From: an uncultured Collinsella sp.
GTDB taxonomy: Bacteria > Actinomycetota > Coriobacteriia > Coriobacteriales > Coriobacteriaceae
NCBI GenBank assembly: GCA_902478945.1
Contig: CABSMX010000086.1
Location: 1 to 8,742, forward strand
Length of the DNA: 8,742 nucleotides
Direction of reading: 5' to 3'
Made by a program: the position numbers and the translations under genes. Below the pieces are notes generated by a model, which did no database searches, was not told where the DNA came from, and was given only the letters and a program-made list of their open reading frames with translations. Shown here piece by piece: positions 1 to 5,450 of this stretch. Position 1 is the first letter of the stretch, and every line of letters begins with the position of its first letter.

Positions 1-1018
1 CCTTGGGGAAGGGCGCGTGCTCAAGACGATCATTGCCTACCGCCTTCTCCTAAATACAGCGTATCACCTTGGGGAAGGGCGCGTGCTCAAGACGGGCAAT
101 TGTCGATGTCCTCGCCGAAATCGAGCGTATCACCTTGGGGAAGGGCGCGTGCTCAAGACCAAGTATCAAAATGCTATTTACTCTTCGACAGCGTATCACC
201 TTGGGGAAGGGCGCGTGCTCAAGACTTAGTATCCGGATTTGTAGTACTTGGCTAAAGCGTATCACCTTGGGGAAGGGCGCGTGCTCAAGACCGCGAAACC
301 CCTGTCATCTCCATCGCCATTCAGCGTATCACCTTGGGGAAGGGCGCGTGCTCAAGACACAACCCTTATAGGGGTGTAAATAAAAATAAGCGTATCACCT
401 TGGGGAAGGGCGCGTGCTCAAGACGAGCCATTCGTTCTCTTTGTACTCCACGCGAGCGTATCACCTTGGGGAAGGGCGCGTGCTCAAGACCTCCGCGAAA
501 TCAGAGTCATCGCAGACCTCAGCGTATCACCTTGGGGAAGGGCGCGTGCTCAAGACCTTCACCGAGTCGAACAGCACGCTGCCCTCAGCGTATCACCTTG
601 GGGAAGGGCGCGTGCTCAAGACCTTGCCAGGCTCCTCGTCCACATCGTTATCAGCGTATCACCTTGGGGAAGGGCGCGTGCTCAAGACCAGGAATTGGCG
701 CCACTGCTTCACCGAGTTAGCGTATCACCTTGGGGAAGGGCGCGTGCTCAAGACATCAGTACGCATGTGAGCGCCGGGCGGTCAAGCGTATCACCTTGGG
801 GAAGGGCACGTGCTCAAGACCTCCGACAACAATTGGATTATCAATTAATGAGCGTATCACCTTGGGGAAGGGCGCGTGCTCAAGACGAGCGCCTTTACCA
901 TCTGCTTTACCAGGTCAGCGTATCACCTTGGGGAAGGGCGCGTGCTCAAGACCTGGGGGTGGTTCTGATGGCCAACGACTTCAGCGTATCACCTTGGGGA
1001 GGGGCGCGTGCTCAAGAC
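1..1018 (-). CRISPR. Type II-C CRISPR array, 36-nt repeats, left end truncated by window
   Basis: The array has a 27-nt partial repeat (1-27) and fifteen complete 36-nt repeats starting at 58, 124, 190, 256, 323, 389, 455, 521, 587, 653, 719, 785, 851, 917 and 983. There are fifteen spacers between them, all 30 nt except 292-322 (31 nt), plus a further 30-nt spacer at 1019-1048. On the plus strand the repeat starts AGCGTATCACC and ends GTGCTCAAGAC. Two repeats carry one substitution each: 785-820 (GGGCACG for GGGCGCG) and 983-1018 (GGGGAGGGG for GGGGAAGGG). Repeat and spacer lengths fit type II. The crRNA strand is inferred as minus, because the reverse complement starts with GTCTTGAG, like the GT-starting repeats of other type II systems, and ends with an extended -10-like motif. 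Apparent ORFs through the array are artefacts of the repeats. Confidence 0.98.
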
Positions 1019-1048
1019 TGCGCGATGCAGCTTGCAATTATGCCCGTT

Positions 1049-1100
1049 AACGTATCGCCATGGGGAGCGTATATGGCATAGAGGCGAAGGTTCTCAACCG
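1049..1100 (+). repeat. Degenerate terminal CRISPR repeat or candidate tracrRNA anti-repeat
   Basis: The block begins exactly one 30-nt spacer after the last good repeat. Positions 1049-1066 match the first 18 repeat bases at 15 of 18. About 14 unrelated bases follow (1067-1080). Positions 1080-1097 then resemble the second half of the repeat (GGCG, then TTCTCAA for TGCTCAA). A repeat copy with matching ends and a bulged middle is what a type II anti-repeat looks like, and its plus strand could pair with a minus-sense crRNA. Against this, the three bases next to the spacer junction do not pair (ACC for GAC), and no good plus-strand terminator follows. It is the only repeat-like sequence I found between genes. 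A decayed end repeat is the simpler reading. Confidence 0.55.
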
Positions 1101-1121
1101 ATTGCATTTATGGGTCTATGC

Positions 1122-1149
1122 ATTATAAAGGGCAACAAGGAATAAGCAA
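1122..1149 (-). promoter_or_regulatory. Candidate sigma-70 promoter facing the CRISPR array
   Basis: On the minus strand TTGCTT (1144-1149) and a perfect TATAAT (1122-1127) are 16 bp apart. The predicted start, near 1115, would give a transcript running through the degenerate repeat into the array. The -35 overlaps the T-tract of the cas9 terminator, a tight but common arrangement. The -35 is only partly consensus and no experimental support is visible. Confidence 0.4.
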
Positions 1150-1184
1150 AAGCCCCACACGATTAAGCAAGAAATGTGCGGGGC
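1148..1184 (-). terminator. Rho-independent terminator of cas9
   Basis: Read on the minus strand, GCCCCGCAC (1184-1176) pairs with GTGTGGGGC (1160-1152) over nine base pairs with one G-U wobble and a 15-nt loop, followed by TTTT (1151-1148). It starts 12 nt beyond the cas9 stop codon. On the plus strand the wobble becomes an A-C mismatch and no T-tract follows, so it works mainly for cas9. Confidence 0.8.
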
Positions 1185-1195
1185 AAGCAGCTGCT

Positions 1196-4100
1196 TTACT
1201 TGATGGGTGATTCTCGAACAACAAAGGGTGACATGTCGTTGCTTAGTTTTCCAACGGTAGGGCAACTTATTTTAATTCGAGTAAGCCTGTCTACAAAGGA
1301 CCAGTTGGCGTTATGGATGTTGTAGCCACTAAACCGCCCCACAAAATCGCCGATTTGCACCAGATCGCCCAGATATATCTCCAGCGGCGGTTTTTTCATA
1401 GCGCTTTCCGGCACGGGCTTCCAGGCTTTTCGACCGGTGTGCGCTTTCGCAATCCTGGGCACATACGTTCCATCCTTAAGTGCAGGAATATCCGCCTTAT
1501 AGACGGGGTCTGCGTACCAAGCGCCCTGCCCCTTCTTGGCCTCCGGGTCATGCCAGAGCCTCAGGCACAACATCTCGCTCACCTTGATGACCGACTTCTC
1601 GTCTGCCGACACAACGGCGTTGCCCATGACGATGTCCTTATCGGAGCTCGCCTTGCGAGCAATGTCTTTGCCCTGTGCATTAACGCCGGCATAGCGATAG
1701 ACCGTTTGCTCGAACAACTCGCCCTTTCCCTTGCGCGGAACAAAGCGTGTGGGTACGACGAAATCGTGCGCCGCGCGTACTTCGTTCGCAAAGGTTTCCC
1801 AGGGCATAACACTTTCGAGAGCCTTCATGATGGCATCGCGGCGTTGGGTCTCGTCCATACCTCTGGTTATGCTCCAGTGCGTCTCTTGGTTGATTCGAGC
1901 AGTTTTAATCACGAGGCTTCGACTACATGCTGCAATCACACAAGCATCGGTGGCATGGTGACGATCGTCCGAGCGGTCTTTTTCGCCATTCGAACCAAAG
2001 TTAAGCCCCCACCTGCGACGCAGCCATGCGGTCGCTCTGCCAGTGGTGGGAACAACATGTGCCTTTGCGCCATCATCGGGGAACAGTAGGCAGTCTGCGA
2101 GGTAAGCGCATACTTCTCGCGACATATAGGCGGTGTCGGTGAAGCTGCGTGCTAAGAATTCGCCTTCCTTGGTATCAAGGTCTTTTTCCAGCAGGAAGTT
2201 CTTTTTGCGACGACTGAGTTTCTGGTTTTCCTGAACGCGACGCTCAAAAGCATCCCATGAAGGCGCGCCGTCGTGGGACATCCATTCGTAAGGCGTCTGT
2301 TCGCGTTTGTCCTGATTGCTTTTGGCGAGGACTAGGACTTTGTTGTTGCGAGAGTTTTCTCCCGTGCGAGAGAACGGCAGGATGTGGTCAATCTGCGTGT
2401 AGGTGTCGTCGCTAATTAGGCGATCGACTTCGATTTTAGCGCCCGTGTAAAGGTCGAAGCATTCCTGCTCTTCCCACAGGCGGTACTTCTCTATCTGTTT
2501 GCCCGTGACCTCATCTGCCGTGCAGCCACGCAGCTCAGCGATTTGCCCGGCAATGCGCTCGCGATTTTTCTCGTTCTTCTTATTGGCCTTGGCAATCTCG
2601 TCTTTTGCGCGCTGAGGCAACCTGAGCTCTCGATCAAGCTCAACGTGGATTTCGTTTGGCACGCCCCACTTGCGGCAGATGGCGTTGACCACTTTTCGCA
2701 TTTGCGACATGGCGCGAATGACGACGGGATTGTTATTTGTTCGACCGGTACGTTCGATCCAGGTCTCATAGGGCATCAGGCGATCGGAGCGCTCGAGCTG
2801 GGCGCCAGCGATGCGAAGTCCCAGCAGGCCACAGTCATTTTCGGCCTGCGTAAGGTTGAGGACCTCGGGCTCCTCGAGGCAATCGAGCAGCATGTCGAGT
2901 GCTTTTTTGGAACGGTTGCCATAGCCGTTAAGAGCTTTGGATGAATAGGGAAGCCTACAGAGCGCCTCGATCTCCGCTTCCGAAAGCGGTAGCCCCTGAA
3001 GCTGCTCTTGGAGTACGGGGAGGGCTGAAGAGTATGCCACCGCCTCCATAACGGCATCGGCGAGATTGCGGTCATCGCGCAAACGCTGCAGGAGAATGGG
3101 GTTGGTTGCATTGAGGGTATTGCGGAGCACGCGCCATCCCTTGGGCTTGTACACCTCGCGCGTTTTTTCGTCGGCAGCTGGAACTCCCTTAAAGTAATCG
3201 CCGGAACTAAGGTCGAGCGCTTTTCTGAGGGCGCCGAATTTAACAGCACAATCTTTGTTGCCTCGAATTGGCTCGCACGAGAACAGGATTGCAATGCACT
3301 CATCGCGCTCCGTTGCGCTCAGGGCGCGAGAGGTCCCGTTTTCGTGGATGATGGTGATGTTGCCGAGTGCGCCATAGGCTGAAACGAGTTCGCTCGTAAG
3401 CGTGCAGCGTGCAGCTCGTTTTTCTGTTGGGAAGTATGAGCAGTGGCCAACGAGGTCATACGTGCGGCGGTCGAAGTCTTTGCGCGAACGCTCCCAATCG
3501 CAAACTTCGATATATGCGGCCTCAAATTCCGGCGAAGCGTATTTGGAGCCAAAGGAGCGTTGAGCATCAAATAGGATATGAGTTTCTTCGATAAGCTGGG
3601 CGTGCGTTACACACTTGTCGTAATTGCCGCCACGATTGCGACTTTGAGGCTGCTGAGCGAGCCATTCGCCAACGGTGCGGCACGAGGTCTCCGCAATTGC
3701 TTCCTTGTTGGCCGCAAGGGCAGATAGTACCTTGCCGCCTTCGCTTGATTTATCCTGATTGCCTTCTCCGTGGGGGATGTATCCACGGCGCTTGCAGAGG
3801 GAGTATAGGACTAGTGCCCACTCGCGATCGTTGAGCAGGCGGTCAAGCCCATCAACGCGAAGCTTGAGCGGCTGCTTGTCGCCTTTTGTGGTGTGGAAGT
3901 ACTCTTTGGTGGCGTCTTGGGGGATGAGGCCATAAGCCTTGAGGACTTGGAGACAGTGCTTCAGGCGCGCCTGGGTACGGTCAATGTTTCGACGGGTAGA
4001 GCGGAAGCCCCTGCGAATAACCGCAAGACTTTGGCCCGTTTTAGGATGAGTTGGAGAGTCAAATAATCTGACGCCCAAATCCAGGATTTCATGATTAGCT

Positions 4101-4207
4101 GTGTCGATAAGTGCGAATCCGCAGCTTGCAATTCCTGGATCCATGCCAAGCACAAGATGCCTGGGAAGTCCGAGCTTCCCAATTTCGCGATTGATGGTGA
4201 TCTCCAT
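1196..4207 (-). CDS. cas9: CRISPR-associated endonuclease Cas9, compact type II-C
   Basis: This is the effector that cuts DNA matching the spacers, guided by crRNA and tracrRNA. The protein has 1003 residues, in the range of compact II-C enzymes. RuvC-I lies near residues 18-35 (LVLGMDPGIAS) with catalytic D23. The arginine-rich bridge helix is at about 61-92, followed by the REC lobe to about 500. RuvC-II (EIHVELDREL) has E523. HNH (IDHILPFSRT) has D607, H608 and N631. RuvC-III (HHATDACVIA) has H751 and D754. The last 200 or so residues form the wedge and PAM-interacting region. All expected catalytic residues are present, so the enzyme should be active. I chose the start at 4207 because GAGGGG sits 6 nt upstream; an in-frame ATG at 4249 would add 14 residues but has no ribosome binding site. 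No adaptation genes adjoin it. Confidence 0.98.
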   Translation of the reverse strand: MEITINREIGKLGLPRHLVLGMDPGIASCGFALIDTANHEILDLGVRLFDSPTHPKTGQSLAVIRRGFRSTRRNIDRTQARLKHCLQVLKAYGLIPQDATKEYFHTTKGDKQPLKLRVDGLDRLLNDREWALVLYSLCKRRGYIPHGEGNQDKSSEGGKVLSALAANKEAIAETSCRTVGEWLAQQPQSRNRGGNYDKCVTHAQLIEETHILFDAQRSFGSKYASPEFEAAYIEVCDWERSRKDFDRRTYDLVGHCSYFPTEKRAARCTLTSELVSAYGALGNITIIHENGTSRALSATERDECIAILFSCEPIRGNKDCAVKFGALRKALDLSSGDYFKGVPAADEKTREVYKPKGWRVLRNTLNATNPILLQRLRDDRNLADAVMEAVAYSSALPVLQEQLQGLPLSEAEIEALCRLPYSSKALNGYGNRSKKALDMLLDCLEEPEVLNLTQAENDCGLLGLRIAGAQLERSDRLMPYETWIERTGRTNNNPVVIRAMSQMRKVVNAICRKWGVPNEIHVELDRELRLPQRAKDEIAKANKKNEKNRERIAGQIAELRGCTADEVTGKQIEKYRLWEEQECFDLYTGAKIEVDRLISDDTYTQIDHILPFSRTGENSRNNKVLVLAKSNQDKREQTPYEWMSHDGAPSWDAFERRVQENQKLSRRKKNFLLEKDLDTKEGEFLARSFTDTAYMSREVCAYLADCLLFPDDGAKAHVVPTTGRATAWLRRRWGLNFGSNGEKDRSDDRHHATDACVIAACSRSLVIKTARINQETHWSITRGMDETQRRDAIMKALESVMPWETFANEVRAAHDFVVPTRFVPRKGKGELFEQTVYRYAGVNAQGKDIARKASSDKDIVMGNAVVSADEKSVIKVSEMLCLRLWHDPEAKKGQGAWYADPVYKADIPALKDGTYVPRIAKAHTGRKAWKPVPESAMKKPPLEIYLGDLVQIGDFVGRFSGYNIHNANWSFVDRLTRIKISCPTVGKLSNDMSPFVVRESPIK

Positions 4208-4213
4208 GGAGCA

Positions 4214-4219
4214 CCCCTC
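4214..4219 (-). promoter_or_regulatory. Ribosome binding site that fixes the cas9 start
   Basis: GAGGGG on the minus strand lies 6 nt before the ATG at 4207-4205. The alternative upstream ATG at 4249 is preceded by GTCCCCACGCG, which has no Shine-Dalgarno character. Confidence 0.75.
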
Positions 4220-4312
4220 TCTAATAAGAACTCTAGAGAACAGTACCATCGCGTGGGGACATGGGCCGAGCTTGTTAGCCGAGCGGTCATTTTGTTAGGC
4301 AAACGGAAACGA

Positions 4313-4318
4313 TTTATA
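4313..4318 (-). promoter_or_regulatory. Possible -10 element for cas9
   Basis: TATAAA on the minus strand lies about 105 nt before the cas9 start. No recognisable -35 occurs at 16-18 bp. If used, it would give cas9 a leader of about 100 nt. The promoter-like TATAAT further upstream (4519-4524) could instead drive the GyrI-like stub and cas9 together. Confidence 0.25.
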
Positions 4319-4334
4319 CAGCCTTACATATCGG

Positions 4335-4472
4335 TTACCGGATGATGCCGTTTGTTGAAACTGAATCCCGACTGAATCCCGCCCTGAGATTGAATGGCGG
4401 GACAGTTACGATGCTCGGCTTGCTTGCAGGTTTGTAGAGCTCCTTGCATTCCTTCTTAAAGTCGAACGCCAT
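4335..4472 (-). pseudogene. N-terminal stub of a GyrI-like small-molecule-binding domain protein
   Basis: A 45-codon minus-strand frame begins MAFDFKKECKELYKPASKPS and continues IVTVPPFNL. I recognise this as the conserved start of the GyrI-like family (usually near 200 residues), which binds small molecules and is related to the effector domain of AraC-type regulators. After about residue 29 (near 4386) the sequence no longer resembles the family, and the frame ends at residue 45. The start looks genuine: AAAGGCGG lies about 6 nt upstream and TATAAT 46 nt upstream. The missing part would lie where the cas9 leader and cas9 now are. This is a truncated gene, probably cut by a rearrangement or by arrival of the CRISPR-Cas block. 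A functional short leader peptide is possible but less likely. Confidence 0.65.
4360..4406. repeat. Tandem 11-bp repeat overlapping an inverted repeat at the GyrI break
   Basis: ACTGAATCCCG occurs twice in tandem (4360-4370, 4371-4381). The second copy forms the left arm of a hairpin: TCCCGCC (4377-4383) pairs with GGCGGGA (4396-4402) across 12 nt. Beyond a two-base bulge, ACTG (4371-4374) pairs with CAGT (4403-4406). No T-tract follows on either strand, so it is not a normal terminator. It sits where GyrI homology is lost and may be a scar of the rearrangement. Confidence 0.5.
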
Positions 4473-4518
4473 GTTGGCCGCCTTTCTGCGTATCGGCCTG
4501 CTTAGATAGCGGAATCAT

Positions 4519-4524
4519 ATTATA
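4519..4524 (-). promoter_or_regulatory. Candidate -10 element upstream of the GyrI-like stub
   Basis: A perfect TATAAT on the minus strand lies 46 nt before the stub's ATG at 4472. No clear -35 is present. It may be the original promoter of the GyrI-like gene and could now read on into cas9, which begins about 130 nt past the stub's stop. Confidence 0.35.
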
Positions 4525-4640
4525 GAAACGAACAGCTGCTCGAATGATTTGGCTGACAGATAGAGATGCGTGCGTTGTGTTTGGCGGTCGGCCTGATCCC
4601 GTCGATGATTTCTCTGTCTCCCCGTAGCCTCATCTATGGC

Positions 4641-4693
4641 TGCCGTTTTCCCATATAAACCCTGTCAAAATAAACCTGTCCCTTTTTGGTCGG
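4641..4693 (-). repeat. Palindromic intergenic element, left copy
   Basis: Read on the minus strand, this copy matches the element at 8217-8269 at about 45 of 53 positions. The palindromic core (4661-4693) differs at three of 33 positions and the flank at five of 20. A run of 24 bases is identical, including AAAAAGGGACAGGTTTATTT. The core folds into a 10-bp-arm hairpin with a 13-nt loop, here weakened by one mismatch and two wobble pairs. The copies face opposite ways around the transporter operon. The form resembles REP/MITE-like dispersed elements; no transposase is present. Confidence 0.7.
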
Positions 4694-4728
4694 TGCGAAA
4701 TGGGTAATACTAAAGAGTTATCCGACCA
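4687..4728 (+). promoter_or_regulatory. Inverted repeat in the transporter leader, possible operator or attenuator
   Basis: TGGTCGG (4687-4693) is perfectly complementary to CCGACCA (4722-4728), which ends 15 nt before the ATPase start. The left arm is also the outer arm of the palindromic element at 4661-4693, so in RNA the two hairpins exclude each other. Inside lies a second small inverted repeat, GGGTAA and TTATCC. A regulator site or a leader RNA switch would fit; chance is not excluded. No strong promoter is evident; TAATAC at 4705-4710 is a weak -10 candidate. Confidence 0.35.
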
Positions 4729-4743
4729 GATGGGAATTACTCG

Positions 4744-5445
4744 ATGGCTTATATCGAATTCAAAGACGTCATCAAGGCATACGGCGAGGGCGACGCCCGC
4801 ATTCACGCGCTCGACGGCGCGAGTTTTACGGTCGAGCGCGGTGAGCTCGCCATCATTCTGGGTGCTTCGGGTGCCGGCAAGACCACGGCGCTCAACATCC
4901 TGGGCGGCATGGATACGGCGACTTCCGGCACCGTGACGGTGGACGGGCGCGACGTGAGCTCCGCCAACGAGGCGCAGCTCGTGGAATACCGCCGCGCCGA
5001 CGTCGGCTTCGTCTTCCAGTTCTACAATCTGGTCCCCAACTTGACGGCCCTCGAAAACGTTGAGCTCGCGGCTCAGATCTGCCCCGATTCGCTTGATGCC
5101 GAACAGACGCTTCGTCAGGTTGGCCTGGGCGAGCGCCTGGGCAACTTTCCGGCACAGCTTTCGGGCGGCGAGCAGCAGCGCGTGTCCATTGCCCGCGCAC
5201 TGGCCAAGAATCCCAAGCTGCTTTTGTGCGACGAGCCCACGGGTGCACTCGACTACAAAACCGGCAAGCAGATCTTGCAGTTGCTACAGGACACCTGCCG
5301 CAAGCAGGACATCACGGTCATTATCATCACCCACAACTCCGCGCTGGCGCCCATGGCCGATCGCCTGATCCGCTTTAAGAGCGGCCGCGTGGAGAGCGAG
5401 ACGGTCCAGCAAAATCCCGTGCCTATCGAGACGATCGAGTGGTAG
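4744..5445 (+). CDS. ABC transporter ATP-binding protein, MacB/LolD/FtsE type
   Basis: This cytoplasmic ATPase powers the permease encoded immediately downstream. The 233-residue protein is a single nucleotide-binding domain of normal length for the MacB/LolD family. Walker A is GASGAGKT (40-47), the Q-loop is at FVFQFYNL (Q92), the signature is LSGGEQQR (139-146), Walker B is LLLCDEP (D163, E164), and the H-loop is ITHN (H197). All are intact, so it should hydrolyse ATP, probably as a homodimer. The ATG at 4744 gives the family's usual N-terminus (AYIEFKDVIKAY), although the upstream GATGGGA is a weak ribosome binding site. An overlapping ATG at 4700 is in another frame and is discarded. Members of this family export peptides, lipoproteins or drugs, or act mechanically on the envelope; the substrate here cannot be told. 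Confidence 0.95.
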   Translation: MAYIEFKDVIKAYGEGDARIHALDGASFTVERGELAIILGASGAGKTTALNILGGMDTATSGTVTVDGRDVSSANEAQLVEYRRADVGFVFQFYNLVPNLTALENVELAAQICPDSLDAEQTLRQVGLGERLGNFPAQLSGGEQQRVSIARALAKNPKLLLCDEPTGALDYKTGKQILQLLQDTCRKQDITVIIITHNSALAPMADRLIRFKSGRVESETVQQNPVPIETIEW

Positions 5446-5450
5446 CGCCC

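Noticed and set aside
17..1081. Open reading frames of 70-128 codons through the array on both strands
   Set aside because: They repeat the same peptide (for example AYHLGEGRVLKT) every 22 residues because the 66-nt repeat-spacer period is a multiple of three; they are translations of the CRISPR repeat.
1313..2089. A 258-codon plus-strand frame opposite cas9
   Set aside because: It lies antisense to the RuvC-III, HNH-to-C-terminal part of cas9, has no recognisable domain and no ribosome binding site; the cas9 frame has all catalytic motifs.
4208..4221. Six-base complementarity between the crRNA repeat (GAGCAC) and the cas9 ribosome binding region (GTGCTC), suggesting control of cas9 translation by crRNA
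   Set aside because: Only six paired bases plus a possible GGG after a bulge; too short to separate from chance.
4481..4555. Possible anti-repeat, with GCGTATC near 4489 and TGCTCGAA near 4537
   Set aside because: The two matches are about 45 nt apart with nothing repeat-like between them, and the second pairs poorly with the crRNA; better explained by chance.
4520..4633. A 37-codon minus-strand frame starting MRLRGDREIIDG
   Set aside because: No ribosome binding site, no recognisable family, and it ends within the TATAAT of the GyrI-like stub.
4700..4936. A 78-codon plus-strand frame starting 44 nt before the ATPase gene
   Set aside because: It overlaps the ATPase in another frame and its later part is a low-complexity arginine, serine and proline shadow translation.
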